Shown: positions 27,701-36,258 of the stretch, one piece after another
How the letters are laid out: every line of letters begins with the position of its first letter
Position numbering within the stretch: position 1 is the first letter of the stretch
From: CAVXJN01 sp963762165
GTDB taxonomy: Bacteria; Pseudomonadota; Gammaproteobacteria; JASBUN01
DNA: 64,000 nucleotides
Direction of reading: 5' to 3'
Assembly: GCA_963762165.1 (NCBI GenBank)
Contig: CAVXJN010000003.1
Span: 806,001-870,000 of the forward strand
Program-made: the position numbers and the translations under genes
Notes under the pieces: generated by a model
Databases searched by the model: none
What the model was told of the DNA's origin: nothing
The model's input: the letters and a program-made list of their open reading frames with translations, nothing else

Positions 27701-28614
27701 ATCACGTTTGAGCGGCCAGGCGGAAGCACAGTTCAGCAAATGGACCGCGGCCGGTGTCGAGCGCGAGGACGTTACCGATTGGGACTTCGGCGATCTCGAC
27801 CGATCCGGTAGAGCATGCGCGCGGCGGCCAAGTATTGCGGGTCTATCGCGCCCTGCAGGTGGAGGGCGATCGAATCGCTTTGCGGGGGTTCGATTCGGCG
27901 GAACAGGCGCGCGTTGCATTGCGGCACGGCGTTTGCGCCCTGTATGCGCGTCGCGAGCGCAAACGTCATGCAGTATCTGCACAAGAACATGCCCGGCGCG
28001 CAGCAAATGTGCTTGATCTACGCCGCCGTGGGACCATGCGATGAATTGCGCCGCGATCTGATCGATGCGAGCGTTTGCGAAGCGCTGTTGGGGGCGGGGG
28101 AGCCGATTCTCACCGAGGCGGAATTCCAACGACGCAGCGCCGCCGCCGACGCATCCTTGATCGGTATCAGCAATGCGCTATGCGCCTGGGTCGGGGCGGC
28201 GTTGCAAAGTTATCAGCAGTATCGCGACGCAGCTGAGCGGCGGGGTGCCGGCGTCCCGCCGCCTGCCGGCGCCGATATCGAGGAGCAGTTGCGACACCTC
28301 GTGTACCGGGGGTTCGTCGCCGCCACGCCCTATCACGCGATGCGCCATTATCCCCGTTACCTCAAGGCGATCGAGCGGCGCCTGCAGCGGTTGCGGCAAA
28401 ACCCGGCGTCGGGACCGGCAATTGCAGGAGCAATTCGCGCCGCTTTGGGCGGCCTGGCGCGAAGCCGGCGCCGAGCGGCGGTCAGACCCGCGCTGGTTAC
28501 GCGTACCGCTGGCGATTGGAGGAATTGCGGGTGTCGCTGTTTGCGCAGGAGCTGGGCACTGCAGAAAGAGTTTCGATCAAACGGCTCGACGAGGAGCTCA
28601 GGGGCTTGGGCTGA
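24753..28614 (+). CDS. hrpA: ATP-dependent RNA helicase HrpA, frameshifted near the 3' end
   Basis: DEAH-box helicase of about 1,290 residues, the usual HrpA size. Visible motifs are GETGSGKTTQLPK (I), DEAHERS (II), SATID (III), STNVAETSLT (V) and NQRAGRCGR (VI), followed by the long HrpA-specific C-terminal domain. The first 1,000 residues are open in one frame. Frames then change near 27800, 27950 and 28415, and again near 28500, with HrpA-like sequence continuing (GGQVLRVYRALQVEGD, YLHKNMPGAQQMCLIYA, LWAAWREAGAERRSDP, ELGTAERVSIKRLDEEL). I start at 24753 because MFSPFDSIRHDIACTM aligns with the HrpA N-terminus; 24798 is the alternative. Confidence 0.9.
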
Positions 28615-28681
28615 GGACGCAAAAGCCCAGCTAAAAGCATGCTTTTGCCCGGTCTTGCGCGCGCCCATGTTAAAATGGGCC

Positions 28682-28946
28682 ATGTCGCGTACGGAGCCAG
28701 GCGGCTTCCGGGAACGATCTCCATGGCAAACTCCAGTCACGGTGCAGCAATGCGTCGAAGCGCTGTGTCAAAGCGGCTGCGACGCCGTGCGCGCTACCAT
28801 TCACGCGCTGGAGCGCGGCCTGCCGGTCGCCCAGACCGACACTATGACGGATCAGGAACGCAACTGCTGTGCTCTGCGAATTGAAAGCGATCATGGCGGT
28901 CTACGATGCGCGTGACCCGGATCAAACAAATCGCGACCAATCGTAG
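28682..28946 (+). CDS. Small conserved-looking hypothetical protein, one frameshift
   Basis: Reads TVQQCVEALCQSGCDAVRAT, then IHALERGLPVAQTDTMT; after one frame change near 28862 it reads VLCELKAIMAVYDARD and ends NRDQS. The pattern of Cys, Ala, Val and charged residues, with a final LKAIMAVY block, looks like a small gammaproteobacterial protein of about 70-85 residues that I recall only as hypothetical. The start is uncertain (ATG 28682 or GTG near 28741). It overlaps the 3' end of the convergent cysQ gene by about 25 bases. No function is proposed. Confidence 0.45.
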
Positions 28947-29736
28947 TCCGGCGAGGCGCAGGCAAAGAAGGGCGGATTGAGCATCGAGGCACGCCGATTG
29001 TATTGCAGTGGCCGCATGCACAGATCCGTCAGACGGCCGCCGGCTTGTTCAATGATGACAGTGGGCGGCTGCGGTATCCCACTCCGAAGTCGGGCCAAAG
29101 CACGGGTAGAGATCGGCGCGGCCTGCTGCGACCAGGCAGGATTTGAGGGAACTGCCCATGGTGACGGTCTGGTGCGGACCGAGATTGTTCAAAAAGCGAT
29201 GCAGCCGCGGGCCACGGCGCGCCCGGCTGACAGCGATCACCGGCGGCTCGGCGACATGCGCGCTTGGGTATGTATGCGCTCGGGCGGTGCCATCCCACGC
29301 TGATGGAACGCGCCGGCATTGCGGGCCGCGAAATAGGTGCCGCCGTCCGACCGGTACATGGATGACGCCGAGCACCGGCCTGCCGGCTTTCATCAGCGCG
29401 ATATTGACGGTGAACTCGCCGCTGCCGCGGATGAACTCCCGAGTGCCGTCCAACGGATCGATCAGCCAATACCATGCCCAGCGGCGGCGTTCGTCAAGCG
29501 CAGCGGGGTCGCCCTCCTCGGAGACCACGGGCACATTCGGGCGTGAGTGTGTCGAGTCCGGCGCAGATTGCATAGTGGGCGGCCATGTCGGCGTCGGTGA
29601 CCGGCGTGCGGTCGGACTTCTCGCGCACGCGGTAGTCCCCCTGATAGATCTGCAGGATGTAGTCCCCGGCGTGCTGCGCCAGCGCGATTGCACCCTCCAA
29701 CAGGGCAGGTGGATCGATGTCAGTCGGCTGGCGCAT
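28922..29736 (-). CDS. cysQ: 3'(2'),5'-bisphosphate nucleotidase CysQ, frameshifted
   Basis: Hydrolyses PAP (3'-phosphoadenosine 5'-phosphate), the by-product of sulfate assimilation. Recognisable pieces are LLEGAIALAQHAGDYIL, SDRTPVTDADMAAH, SEEGDPA, the metal-binding WLIDPLDGTREFI, SSLKSCLVAAGRADLYP and SEWDTAAAHC. The C-terminus (LQYNRRASMLNPPFFACAS) continues in another frame. Frame changes lie near 29560, near 29300 and near 29055. The ATG at 29736 overlaps the nudE stop by 17 bases, so the two are probably an operon. Confidence 0.85.
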
Positions 29737-30274
29737 GTTCCAGTCGGGCCCGTGCCAGGAACAACGCGGCGATACTGCGCGCTTCGCTGAAATCGTCACG
29801 TGCGAGTAGCGCGTCGAGTTGATCCAGTCGCCAGGGAATCACTTCGATACGCTCGGGTTCGTCGCCCTCGGCCTGGGCTTCGTAGAGCTGCTGCGCCAGC
29901 ATCACATGGGTGGTGAAATCGAAATAGCCCGGTGCCAGGGTCAACGAATGCAGGTGCTGCAAATGCTTGGAGCCGTAACCCACTTCTTCCATCAATTCCC
30001 GGTTGGCGGCGGCGAACAGGTCTTCGCGCGTCTCCACCAGTCCCTTCGGCAGGCCGATTTCGTAACGGTGCACACCGGCCGCATATTCGCGGATCAGTAG
30101 TACGGTGTCGGCATCGAGCATTGGCACGATCAACACGGCGCCCTGCGGTGACCCCACGACCCGCTCGTAGCGCACCTCTACGCCGTTCTGGAAGCGCAGG
30201 TCACGACTTTCGATTTGAAACAATCGGGTCCGGGCGATGGTTTCCGTATTCAGAATAAGAGGCTTTTGTGCCAT
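29720..30274 (-). CDS. nudE: ADP compounds hydrolase NudE (Nudix)
   Basis: A 184-residue Nudix hydrolase with a complete Nudix box, GLVETREDLFAAANRELM followed by EEVGY (GX5EX7REUXEEXGU). It hydrolyses ADP-ribose, NADH and diadenosine polyphosphates. MAQKPLILNTETIARTRLFQ is the typical NudE start. It is divergent from yrfG, the same neighbourhood as in enterobacteria, which supports NudE over other Nudix enzymes. Confidence 0.92.
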   Translation of the reverse strand: MAQKPLILNTETIARTRLFQIESRDLRFQNGVEVRYERVVGSPQGAVLIVPMLDADTVLLIREYAAGVHRYEIGLPKGLVETREDLFAAANRELMEEVGYGSKHLQHLHSLTLAPGYFDFTTHVMLAQQLYEAQAEGDEPERIEVIPWRLDQLDALLARDDFSEARSIAALFLARARLEHAPAD

Positions 30275-30455
30275 GGGGGAACTCGTGTCGGTGCCGCAGC
30301 GCGGAAACAGGAATATGATATGGTTCGTTTTGCATACATTCTTGGCCTGAGTCTCCGGCGAAACCGGGTAGTTGGCAAGCGCGCAGCGGATTTTCCCGGC
30401 GCCGTTGAGACGCCCTGAGCCGGCCCGCCCATAGAGGCCGCTGGAGAGACCGAAC

Positions 30456-31112
30456 ATGGTGGACTGGAAGCAGGTGCGCAGCGTATTCCTGGATATGGAT
30501 GGCACGCTGCTTGACCTGAATTTCGACAATCATTTCTGGCAGGAGCATGTGCCGCTGCGTTACGCCGAACAGCACGGCATGAGTGCCGAGCAGGCCAAGC
30601 TCGAACTTTATCCGCGTTTTCGATCGGTGGAGGGTACCATCGACTGGTATTGCGTCGATTACTGGACTCGTGAATTAGGCCTGGACATCGCCTTGCTCAA
30701 GGCGGAGGTCGAACACTTGATCGCCGTCCATCCCCATGTGACGGATTTTCTCGACCAGGTGCGGGCGGCGGGCAAGCGCGTAGTCCTGGTGACCAATGCC
30801 CATCAAAAGAGCGTCGACCTGAAGATGGCGCGCACTCAATTGGGCGGCCACTTCGATCGGGTTATCTGCGCCCACCAATTTCGAATACCGAAAGAGGAGG
30901 GAGGGTTCTGGGAACGGGTGCACGAAGTGGAACCGTACCAGCCGCAACGCACGCTGCTGGTTGACGACAATCTGGCGGCGCTGCGGTCTGCGAAAGCTTA
31001 CGGCATCGGCCATCTGCTTGCGGTACTCAAGCCCGACACGCGCGGGCCGGAGAAAGACGTGGCCGAATTTGCCGCGATTCGGCACTTCACCGATATTATG
31101 CCGATCCGGTAG
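30456..31112 (+). CDS. yrfG: GMP/IMP nucleotidase YrfG (HAD family)
   Basis: A 218-residue HAD phosphatase with VFLDMDGTLLDLNFDNHFW (motif I), LVTNAHQKSVDLKM (motif II), FRIPKEEGGFWERV (motif III) and LLVDDNLAALRSA (motif IV). This series matches YrfG, which dephosphorylates GMP and IMP. It is divergent from nudE and convergent with the YkgJ-type gene, with 9 bases between stops. Confidence 0.92.
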   Translation: MVDWKQVRSVFLDMDGTLLDLNFDNHFWQEHVPLRYAEQHGMSAEQAKLELYPRFRSVEGTIDWYCVDYWTRELGLDIALLKAEVEHLIAVHPHVTDFLDQVRAAGKRVVLVTNAHQKSVDLKMARTQLGGHFDRVICAHQFRIPKEEGGFWERVHEVEPYQPQRTLLVDDNLAALRSAKAYGIGHLLAVLKPDTRGPEKDVAEFAAIRHFTDIMPIR

Positions 31113-31121
31113 CCGCCCGGT

Positions 31122-31520
31122 TCAACGCTCCCAACGCTTGAAGCGCTTCTTGCAATACGCGCGCAGCGCCTCGTAACCGTCGAAGAACAGCTCGAATCCC
31201 TTTTCCGCCGGTTCGTCGTACTCGCAAAAATCGTTTTCGTAATCGCGACAGATTTGCGGCCGGCGTTCGTAAATTCCACAACGCCCGTCGGACTGCAGAT
31301 GAGTGCAAGGCGTGCGTATCAGCAGATACCAGCCATCTTCATCTTTGTACAGGTTTACGTTCGCATGGGAGATCTGCCAGAGCAAATGCTCGAAATCGTA
31401 TTTGGAGCGTGGGGTATCGACCTGCTGCGTGAAGTACGTGCAACACAAAGCGCCGGTACAAAAGCTGCATTTGGTCTCGGGCGTCATCTTCACCGGTATT
31501 TCGCGCGTCATCTGAGTCAT
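31122..31520 (-). CDS. YkgJ-family cysteine cluster protein
   Basis: A small protein of about 132 residues with an N-terminal CSFCTGALCC and the later CTHLQSDGRCGIYERRPQIC, the cysteine pattern of zinc/iron-chelating YkgJ-type proteins. FCEYDEPAEKGFELFF follows. The function of the family is unclear. The frame is open to an ATG at 31544; neither that nor the ATG at 31520 has a clear ribosome-binding site, so the start is a guess. Confidence 0.8.
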   Translation of the reverse strand: MTQMTREIPVKMTPETKCSFCTGALCCTYFTQQVDTPRSKYDFEHLLWQISHANVNLYKDEDGWYLLIRTPCTHLQSDGRCGIYERRPQICRDYENDFCEYDEPAEKGFELFFDGYEALRAYCKKRFKRWER

Positions 31521-31582
31521 GTTTCGAGTGTCGCTGCCGTGCATAGAGCGGCCATTATATCAGAGTCGCACGCGACCAAAGC

Positions 31583-33130
31583 TCAAGCGCCGTCCGCGTT
31601 TTCGAAATCGAATTGTTGCAGATAGCTCGTTTCCTTCATTGCCGAACCGATGCGTACCGTTGCCGCCCGGTTGCCGTGTACGAATAGCAACTCGTGCGCC
31701 CGTGTGCACGGTTCCGGCGGGCACGACGACATTGGCAGGCAGACGCAGTGCCGGAACGCTCTGAAAAAGCAATGCCGGGCCACTTGTTCCTTCATGTTCA
31801 CAGTAAACGGCACGCGGACTCCCTGGCACGAGTTCGATTCCCATTTCGACCGACTGATCGCGCCCGGCGCGCATCCACCGCACAACCGCGACCGCCAGGC
31901 GTGGGACGCGCGGATCCTTGGTTGCGGTAATGACAGCGACCGCGTCGCCGACGCGGGCTTCGCCGTGCCAGCGCCCGTAGCTGGACAGCAAGTAGCCGCT
32001 GAAGCTTTCGTTGATGATTTGCCACGGTTCCAGAACGTAGGAATGCTCGGCGTCGCTCTCCAGGTCGCGCACCTGGATGTCGGCTCGGGATTCGACCATC
32101 GCGTCGGCGATGAAGCCGCTGCTGCGCGACACATAGTAGTGAATCGATTCAATGCCGAAGGCAATCCAGGTCTCGCGCCGGGTTTCGCGGCGCGGCGCAC
32201 GACGTTGGCGGGGCTGTTGCAGTTGCGGCGCGATGCGTTCCAGCAGGCGCATGGACTCGTCGTCCTCCTGTAGGCGTTCGCCGGCCGATTGCAGGGCCGG
32301 ACGCAGGTCCAGCAGTACTGCGTTTTCGTAGCCGTAGTTCGACCGCGCGTGCGCGCACGGCACGGGCGGGCCGTCGCTGCCGCGGTCGACAACGTAGCAT
32401 CCGCTCGGGCCGTTTTCCTGATAGGGATGGATTTCTGCCTCCGGCGCCAACCGAGCCAGCAGCTGGTACAGTTTGCTGGCGGTGCCGCTGGGCAAATGAT
32501 AAGGGTCGGCGATACTGAGCATGAGGATGCGCTGATATAGCGCGCCGATGCCGGTTTCACTCAGAACTTCCTTTTCCAATCGCACCCGAGATTGGAGGAG
32601 TCCCAGTTGTTCGCTCAGCATGTGCAGTTGATGCAGTTCCAGATAAGCGAACGTCGGCGGCGCCTGGTGGTTGCGATAACTGTCCAGCAACGTGAGCACC
32701 GTCGCTTCCATCGCCCGGAACAGGGAGACATGTAACAGGGGTTCCCGCTGCGGATCCTGGCCGTGCAGTTCACGTACCAGCAATTTGTAGCCGATGGCGA
32801 GCTCCCGGCAGAGCGCCGCTCCGCATACTCGCGTGCCAGTGCCCGCTCGGACGGCGTGATGGGTTGAGTGCGGAGCGCTTGTTCGTCCAAGCCATCGAAT
32901 ATCGACACGAAGGTCTGCCGGTACAATTCCAGCAGACGGATTCTGGTCTTGGCCGGCATGGGCTGGAGGTTGGCCGGGGCGAGCGCATCCAGCAGTGCTT
33001 TCGCCGACAGGCTCAAATTGAGCAGCGGCAGCTCCTTCAGCCAGGCATCGACGCGCTTGGGATTGAGCTCGACCGCTGGATTGCTGAAGTCGTGCTGTTT
33101 GGGGACTTGTAGTAGCAGCGGCTGGCGCAC
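31583..33130 (-). CDS. Conserved hypothetical protein with possible C-terminal PilZ-like domain, frameshifted
   Basis: About 515 residues. The N-terminal part (DAWLKELPLLNLSLSAKALL, RIRLLELYRQTFVSIFDGL) is helical. A long middle domain follows, then a C-terminal region with WQIINESFSGYLLSSYG, VGDAVAVI, VVRWMRAG and MGIELVPG. The NxSxxG-x-L, VGD and VxW pattern resembles a PilZ c-di-GMP-binding barrel, but I cannot see a clear RxxxR motif at the expected distance. Frame changes are needed near 32835 and near 31690. The ending LLFVHGNRAATVRIG to QQFDFENADGA lies in the last frame. GTG start. It follows the mtn operon after about 60 bases. Confidence 0.65.
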
Positions 33131-33192
33131 GCTCGTGACTTCGCGTAAGGGTCTTTAGGGTACAGCTTACTATCGACCGATCTGCCGCGACT

Positions 33193-33834
33193 TTATCGGC
33201 TCGCTGCTCGCCGCGCCATGAAGCTGAGCAGAAACTCCACGCATTCCAGGCGGTCGTAAGCTTGTTGCAGGCCGTCGCCCCAGACGGTGACGCCGTGGCC
33301 GCGTATCAGCAGTGCCGGGACTCGAGGCGGTTGCGTTTGCAAAGCGGCGATGCGATGGCGCTGGCGATGGCGCCGACATCAGCGAGGTTGTCGAACAGGT
33401 TCAGCGGCGCGTCCGGCTTCCTGGTCCCAGATGCCGAGGCCCTTGATCATTTCCAATGCTGGCAGTTGCAGTTCGTGCTGTGTCGGCGGTGCGACTCCGA
33501 GACCAGGCTGGCGTCGACCGTATGCACATGCAGGCAAGCGCGCGCGTCGGGAAACGAATCGTAGACAACCCTGTGAATCGCGGTTTCCGCTGACGGCTTC
33601 AGTTCCCGGGCGCGGGCATTGATAGACGCGTCCGTCCTGAACGCCCACCTCCAGAAAATCGTGTTCCTGCAGCCGACCTTTCGGCAATCCGCTGGCGGTA
33701 ATCCAGAACCGTCCGCCGGTGCTGTGCGCACTGAGATTGCCGGCGGTACCTGCCATCCAGCCGCGCGCATGCAGATCGCGGGCGATGGCCGCCAGCGCGG
33801 GGCGGGCCGGTAAGCGGTCCAGTGTCTCAGCCAA
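33193..33834 (-). CDS. mtnB: Methylthioribulose-1-phosphate dehydratase MtnB, frameshifted
   Basis: Class II aldolase-fold zinc enzyme of the methionine salvage pathway. Visible pieces are ARGWMAGTAGNLSAH, FWITASGLPKGRL, DFLEVGVQDGRV, the zinc-binding ARACLHVHTVDASLV, LPALEMIKGLGIWDQEA, IRGHGVTVWGD and the C-terminal LECVEFLLSFMARRAAS. At least three frame changes occur between 33610 and 33290. The likely TTG start overlaps the end of mtnX by 8 bases and has AGGAG in front. MtnB dehydrates methylthioribulose-1-phosphate to the diketone used by MtnW. Confidence 0.85.
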
Positions 33835-34481
33835 CGGTATTCTCCTGCATATTCTGCAGAGCCCGGATGATATCGAAAAAATCTTCAAACGGTATCACCG
33901 GACGCTGTCGTTCGCGCAGGCGCTGTAGCAAGCCGTCCCGGGCGAAAACCGATCGGCCGCCTCGACCATTTCGAAATCCGACAGTGAGTCGCCGATGGCG
34001 ACACGCGCGATCGGCTTTATAGCCGCGCAGGATCCAGGCCTTGGGCATCGCTTCGCGTGGATGGTCATGTTCCAGGCGCAACGCCATGTGGGCTCCGCTG
34101 CGATCCACGTCCAAAGCATGGATCGCGTGTATGACGTTGGCGCCAGGGGGCCAACCGCGCTTCGATGTAGAATCCGCAATCCCGATGACACCATCACCAG
34201 CGGCGTCCGGCGTTCCTGCAGAAATGCGGTAAATTCGTCGAATCCCGGGCGCAGTGGTTCGGTCGCGGTGAAGTCGATGATCGCTTGTCGTTGGTCCGAT
34301 GGAATCGCCGCTACCAGCGCGGACGCCCTCACGCAGCGTAATGGTGCCGGCGTCCAATTGCGGCATGATTTCCTGTGCGCGTGCAGGCGCGAAGTGCATG
34401 CAGCACTTTGCGGAACGTTTCGTTTAGGGTGATGGTGCCGTCGAAGTCGCAGAACACCATGCGCCGGCATGGGTCGTTCAT
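33827..34481 (-). CDS. mtnX: MtnX-type phosphatase of methionine salvage, frameshifted
   Basis: HAD-family phosphatase that dephosphorylates 2-hydroxy-3-keto-5-methylthiopentenyl-1-phosphate to acireductone. MNDPCRRMVFCDFDGTITLN carries motif I. Later parts, in changing frames, are IIDFTATEPLRPGFDEFTAF, LVMVSSGL (motif II) and VAIGDSLSDFEMVEAAD (motif IV), ending RALQNMQENTVG. Frame breaks lie near 34390, 34320, 34190 and 33960. It starts 5 bases after the mtnW stop. The pairing of a separate MtnW and MtnX replaces the fused enolase-phosphatase MtnC found in many gammaproteobacteria. Confidence 0.82.
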
Positions 34482-34485
34482 CGGT

Positions 34486-35691
34486 TCACGCGCTGCGGTT
34501 CGGCGCGCCGCCCCATTTTTGCAGCGCCACCTGCAATGGTCCGGGCGCCACCGCGTCTGCTCGTAGCGGCGTGCCTGGGCGCACGCATTCGCAGCGCCGC
34601 AAAAAATGCTGTCGACGCCGGCGGCCGCACCGCCGGGATGATCGAAAATGGCGCTGCCGGCATTGAGTACAACATCATTGCCGTATTCGCCAGCGCGGCG
34701 CCCACGACGCCCGGGTGGATGCCCGCGGATGGCACCGGCATCGCCGCCGGGCGGCCGTCGGCCGGCTCCCGCAAGCGATCGCGGATCGCGAATTGAGTGT
34801 CGGCAGGAAACGGCAAAGATCCGTAATGGGCCGGGTGCAACACCGCATCGGCGCCGCCATAGCGCATCAGCGTGCCGAGCAGCACGCTGTAGTCGAACCC
34901 GTAAGCACTGCTGCCGTCGGTTGCGCCGCCGACGGCCCCGGCCAGCGCCGGATGGGTGAAAATAGGTACGTTCACCCCCGGGTCTGCAGCCAACGCCTCC
35001 AACGCCGGGTAACCGTAGGCGAGCACATTCAGCAGGAATGCGTTGGCGCCGGCGTCGATCAGGTCCCGGGCACGTTGGCAGATGCGTGCGATCGGGCCGG
35101 TGAGGTTGACTGCGTACAGAATTTCCCGACCGGTGTGCGCTTTGGCTTCGTCGATCACTTCGCGGCAGGCGCGAACCCGCTCGATGGTCGGGCAGTCGGG
35201 CAAGTCGCCCAGGATTTCGTCGTCCTTGATCAGATCGAGCCCGGCAAATGCCACTTCGCGCAGCAATTGGGCGTGATCGTCTGCCGTCAGGCCCAATGCC
35301 GGCTTGAAAATGGCCATGAACAACGGCCGGTCCGTGGACTTCGGTCAGGCGCCGCAGCCCCGGAATGCCGAACTTGGCCGGGGTGCCATAGCCGTCCGGT
35401 AACTGCAGTTCCATGACCCGCGCGGGACCGGCGAGGCTGAACTTGCCGAAGATCATGGTCAGTAAGGTCGCCAGATCGCCTTCGGTGTTGGCATAGCGGA
35501 AAGCCGATCCAGGCCAGCGCGCCGTCGGCGTCGCTGTGTACATCGAGGACCGTGCCCAGATGGGCGCGCAACCGTTGCTCGCGATCGGCGAATTGCGCGC
35601 CCCAGGAGCCCGCGGTCTGACCAACGGCGATCATCCGGGCCTGTTTTTCGGCGTCGACGCCGGCCGGGAAACGATAGGAGACTCGGATCAC
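34486..35691 (-). CDS. mtnW: RuBisCO-like protein, diketo-methylthiopentyl-1-phosphate enolase MtnW, frameshifted
   Basis: Form IV RuBisCO-like enolase, about 400 residues. It starts MIRVSYRFPAGVDAEKQARM and shows VGQTAGSWG, MIFGKFSLAGPARV, FGIPGLRRL, FKPALGLTADD, the active-site block LDLIKDDEILGD, ILYAVNLTG, GANAFLLNVLAYG, VPIFTHPALAGA and VPSAGIHPGVV, ending LQKWGGAPNRSA. These match the Bacillus MtnW series closely and not carboxylating RuBisCO. Frame changes lie near 35500, near 35330 and in the last 200 bases. The GTG start lies 3 bases after mtnD. With MtnX and MtnB next door the role in methionine salvage is well supported. Confidence 0.88.
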
Positions 35692-35694
35692 TGC

Positions 35695-36234
35695 TTATTC
35701 GAATTGCAGCGCGCGGTCGGTGTAATGGGGCGTCCAGCCGCTGGAATCGATGAAGTAACGAACGGCTTTGATGCGTTGCGAGTCGCCCATGGTGAACCAG
35801 TGTTCGGTATTTGCGGGGACGTTGATGTAATCGCCCTCGCTCACTTCCAGCGTGAACTGGTTGTCGTCGCCTTCGACAAAGCCGAAGTAGCCGCGGCCGC
35901 AAAGCACATACCGGACTTCGTCGTCGCTGTGGAAATGAATTTTTTCGAATTGGGCCAGCATTTCGGCCAGATTCGGGATGTCTTCATGGATGACGATCAT
36001 GTCGCGGGTGCTGTAGCCGGCCTCGTCCTGCAATTCGCGGAAACGCGGCTCGACGCACTGCAACAGTTCTTCCTTTTCAGCGTCGGACAAGGACGCTTTG
36101 TCCATGAGTTTGCGGGCGCGATCGGTCTCGGGGGCGGGCCATTGGCGCAGCGTGATGCCGAGATCGGCGAGCCGGTCTCGAATGCGGGTGAACTCGAATT
36201 CTTCACTGCCGTCGGGGTAAACGATTTTGGCCAC
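35695..36234 (-). CDS. mtnD: Acireductone dioxygenase MtnD
   Basis: A 179-residue cupin with metal ligands in KIHFHSDDEVRYVL (HxHxxxxE type) and the later His in NTEHWF. It converts acireductone plus O2 to the 2-keto precursor of methionine and formate (Fe form), or to an off-pathway product (Ni form). It is the first gene of the mtnD-mtnW-mtnX-mtnB run and is intact. It starts 24 bases after the rhlB stop on the same strand, so it may be transcribed with rhlB. Confidence 0.93.
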   Translation of the reverse strand: MAKIVYPDGSEEFEFTRIRDRLADLGITLRQWPAPETDRARKLMDKASLSDAEKEELLQCVEPRFRELQDEAGYSTRDMIVIHEDIPNLAEMLAQFEKIHFHSDDEVRYVLCGRGYFGFVEGDDNQFTLEVSEGDYINVPANTEHWFTMGDSQRIKAVRYFIDSSGWTPHYTDRALQFE

Positions 36235-36258
36235 GGTGATACTACTCCTGGAACCCGA

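Noticed and set aside
28633..28646. Palindrome AAAAGCATGCTTTT downstream of hrpA as a terminator
   Set aside because: It is a 14-bp self-complementary sequence with no GC-rich stem or usable loop, so it cannot form a standard terminator hairpin. It may be chance.
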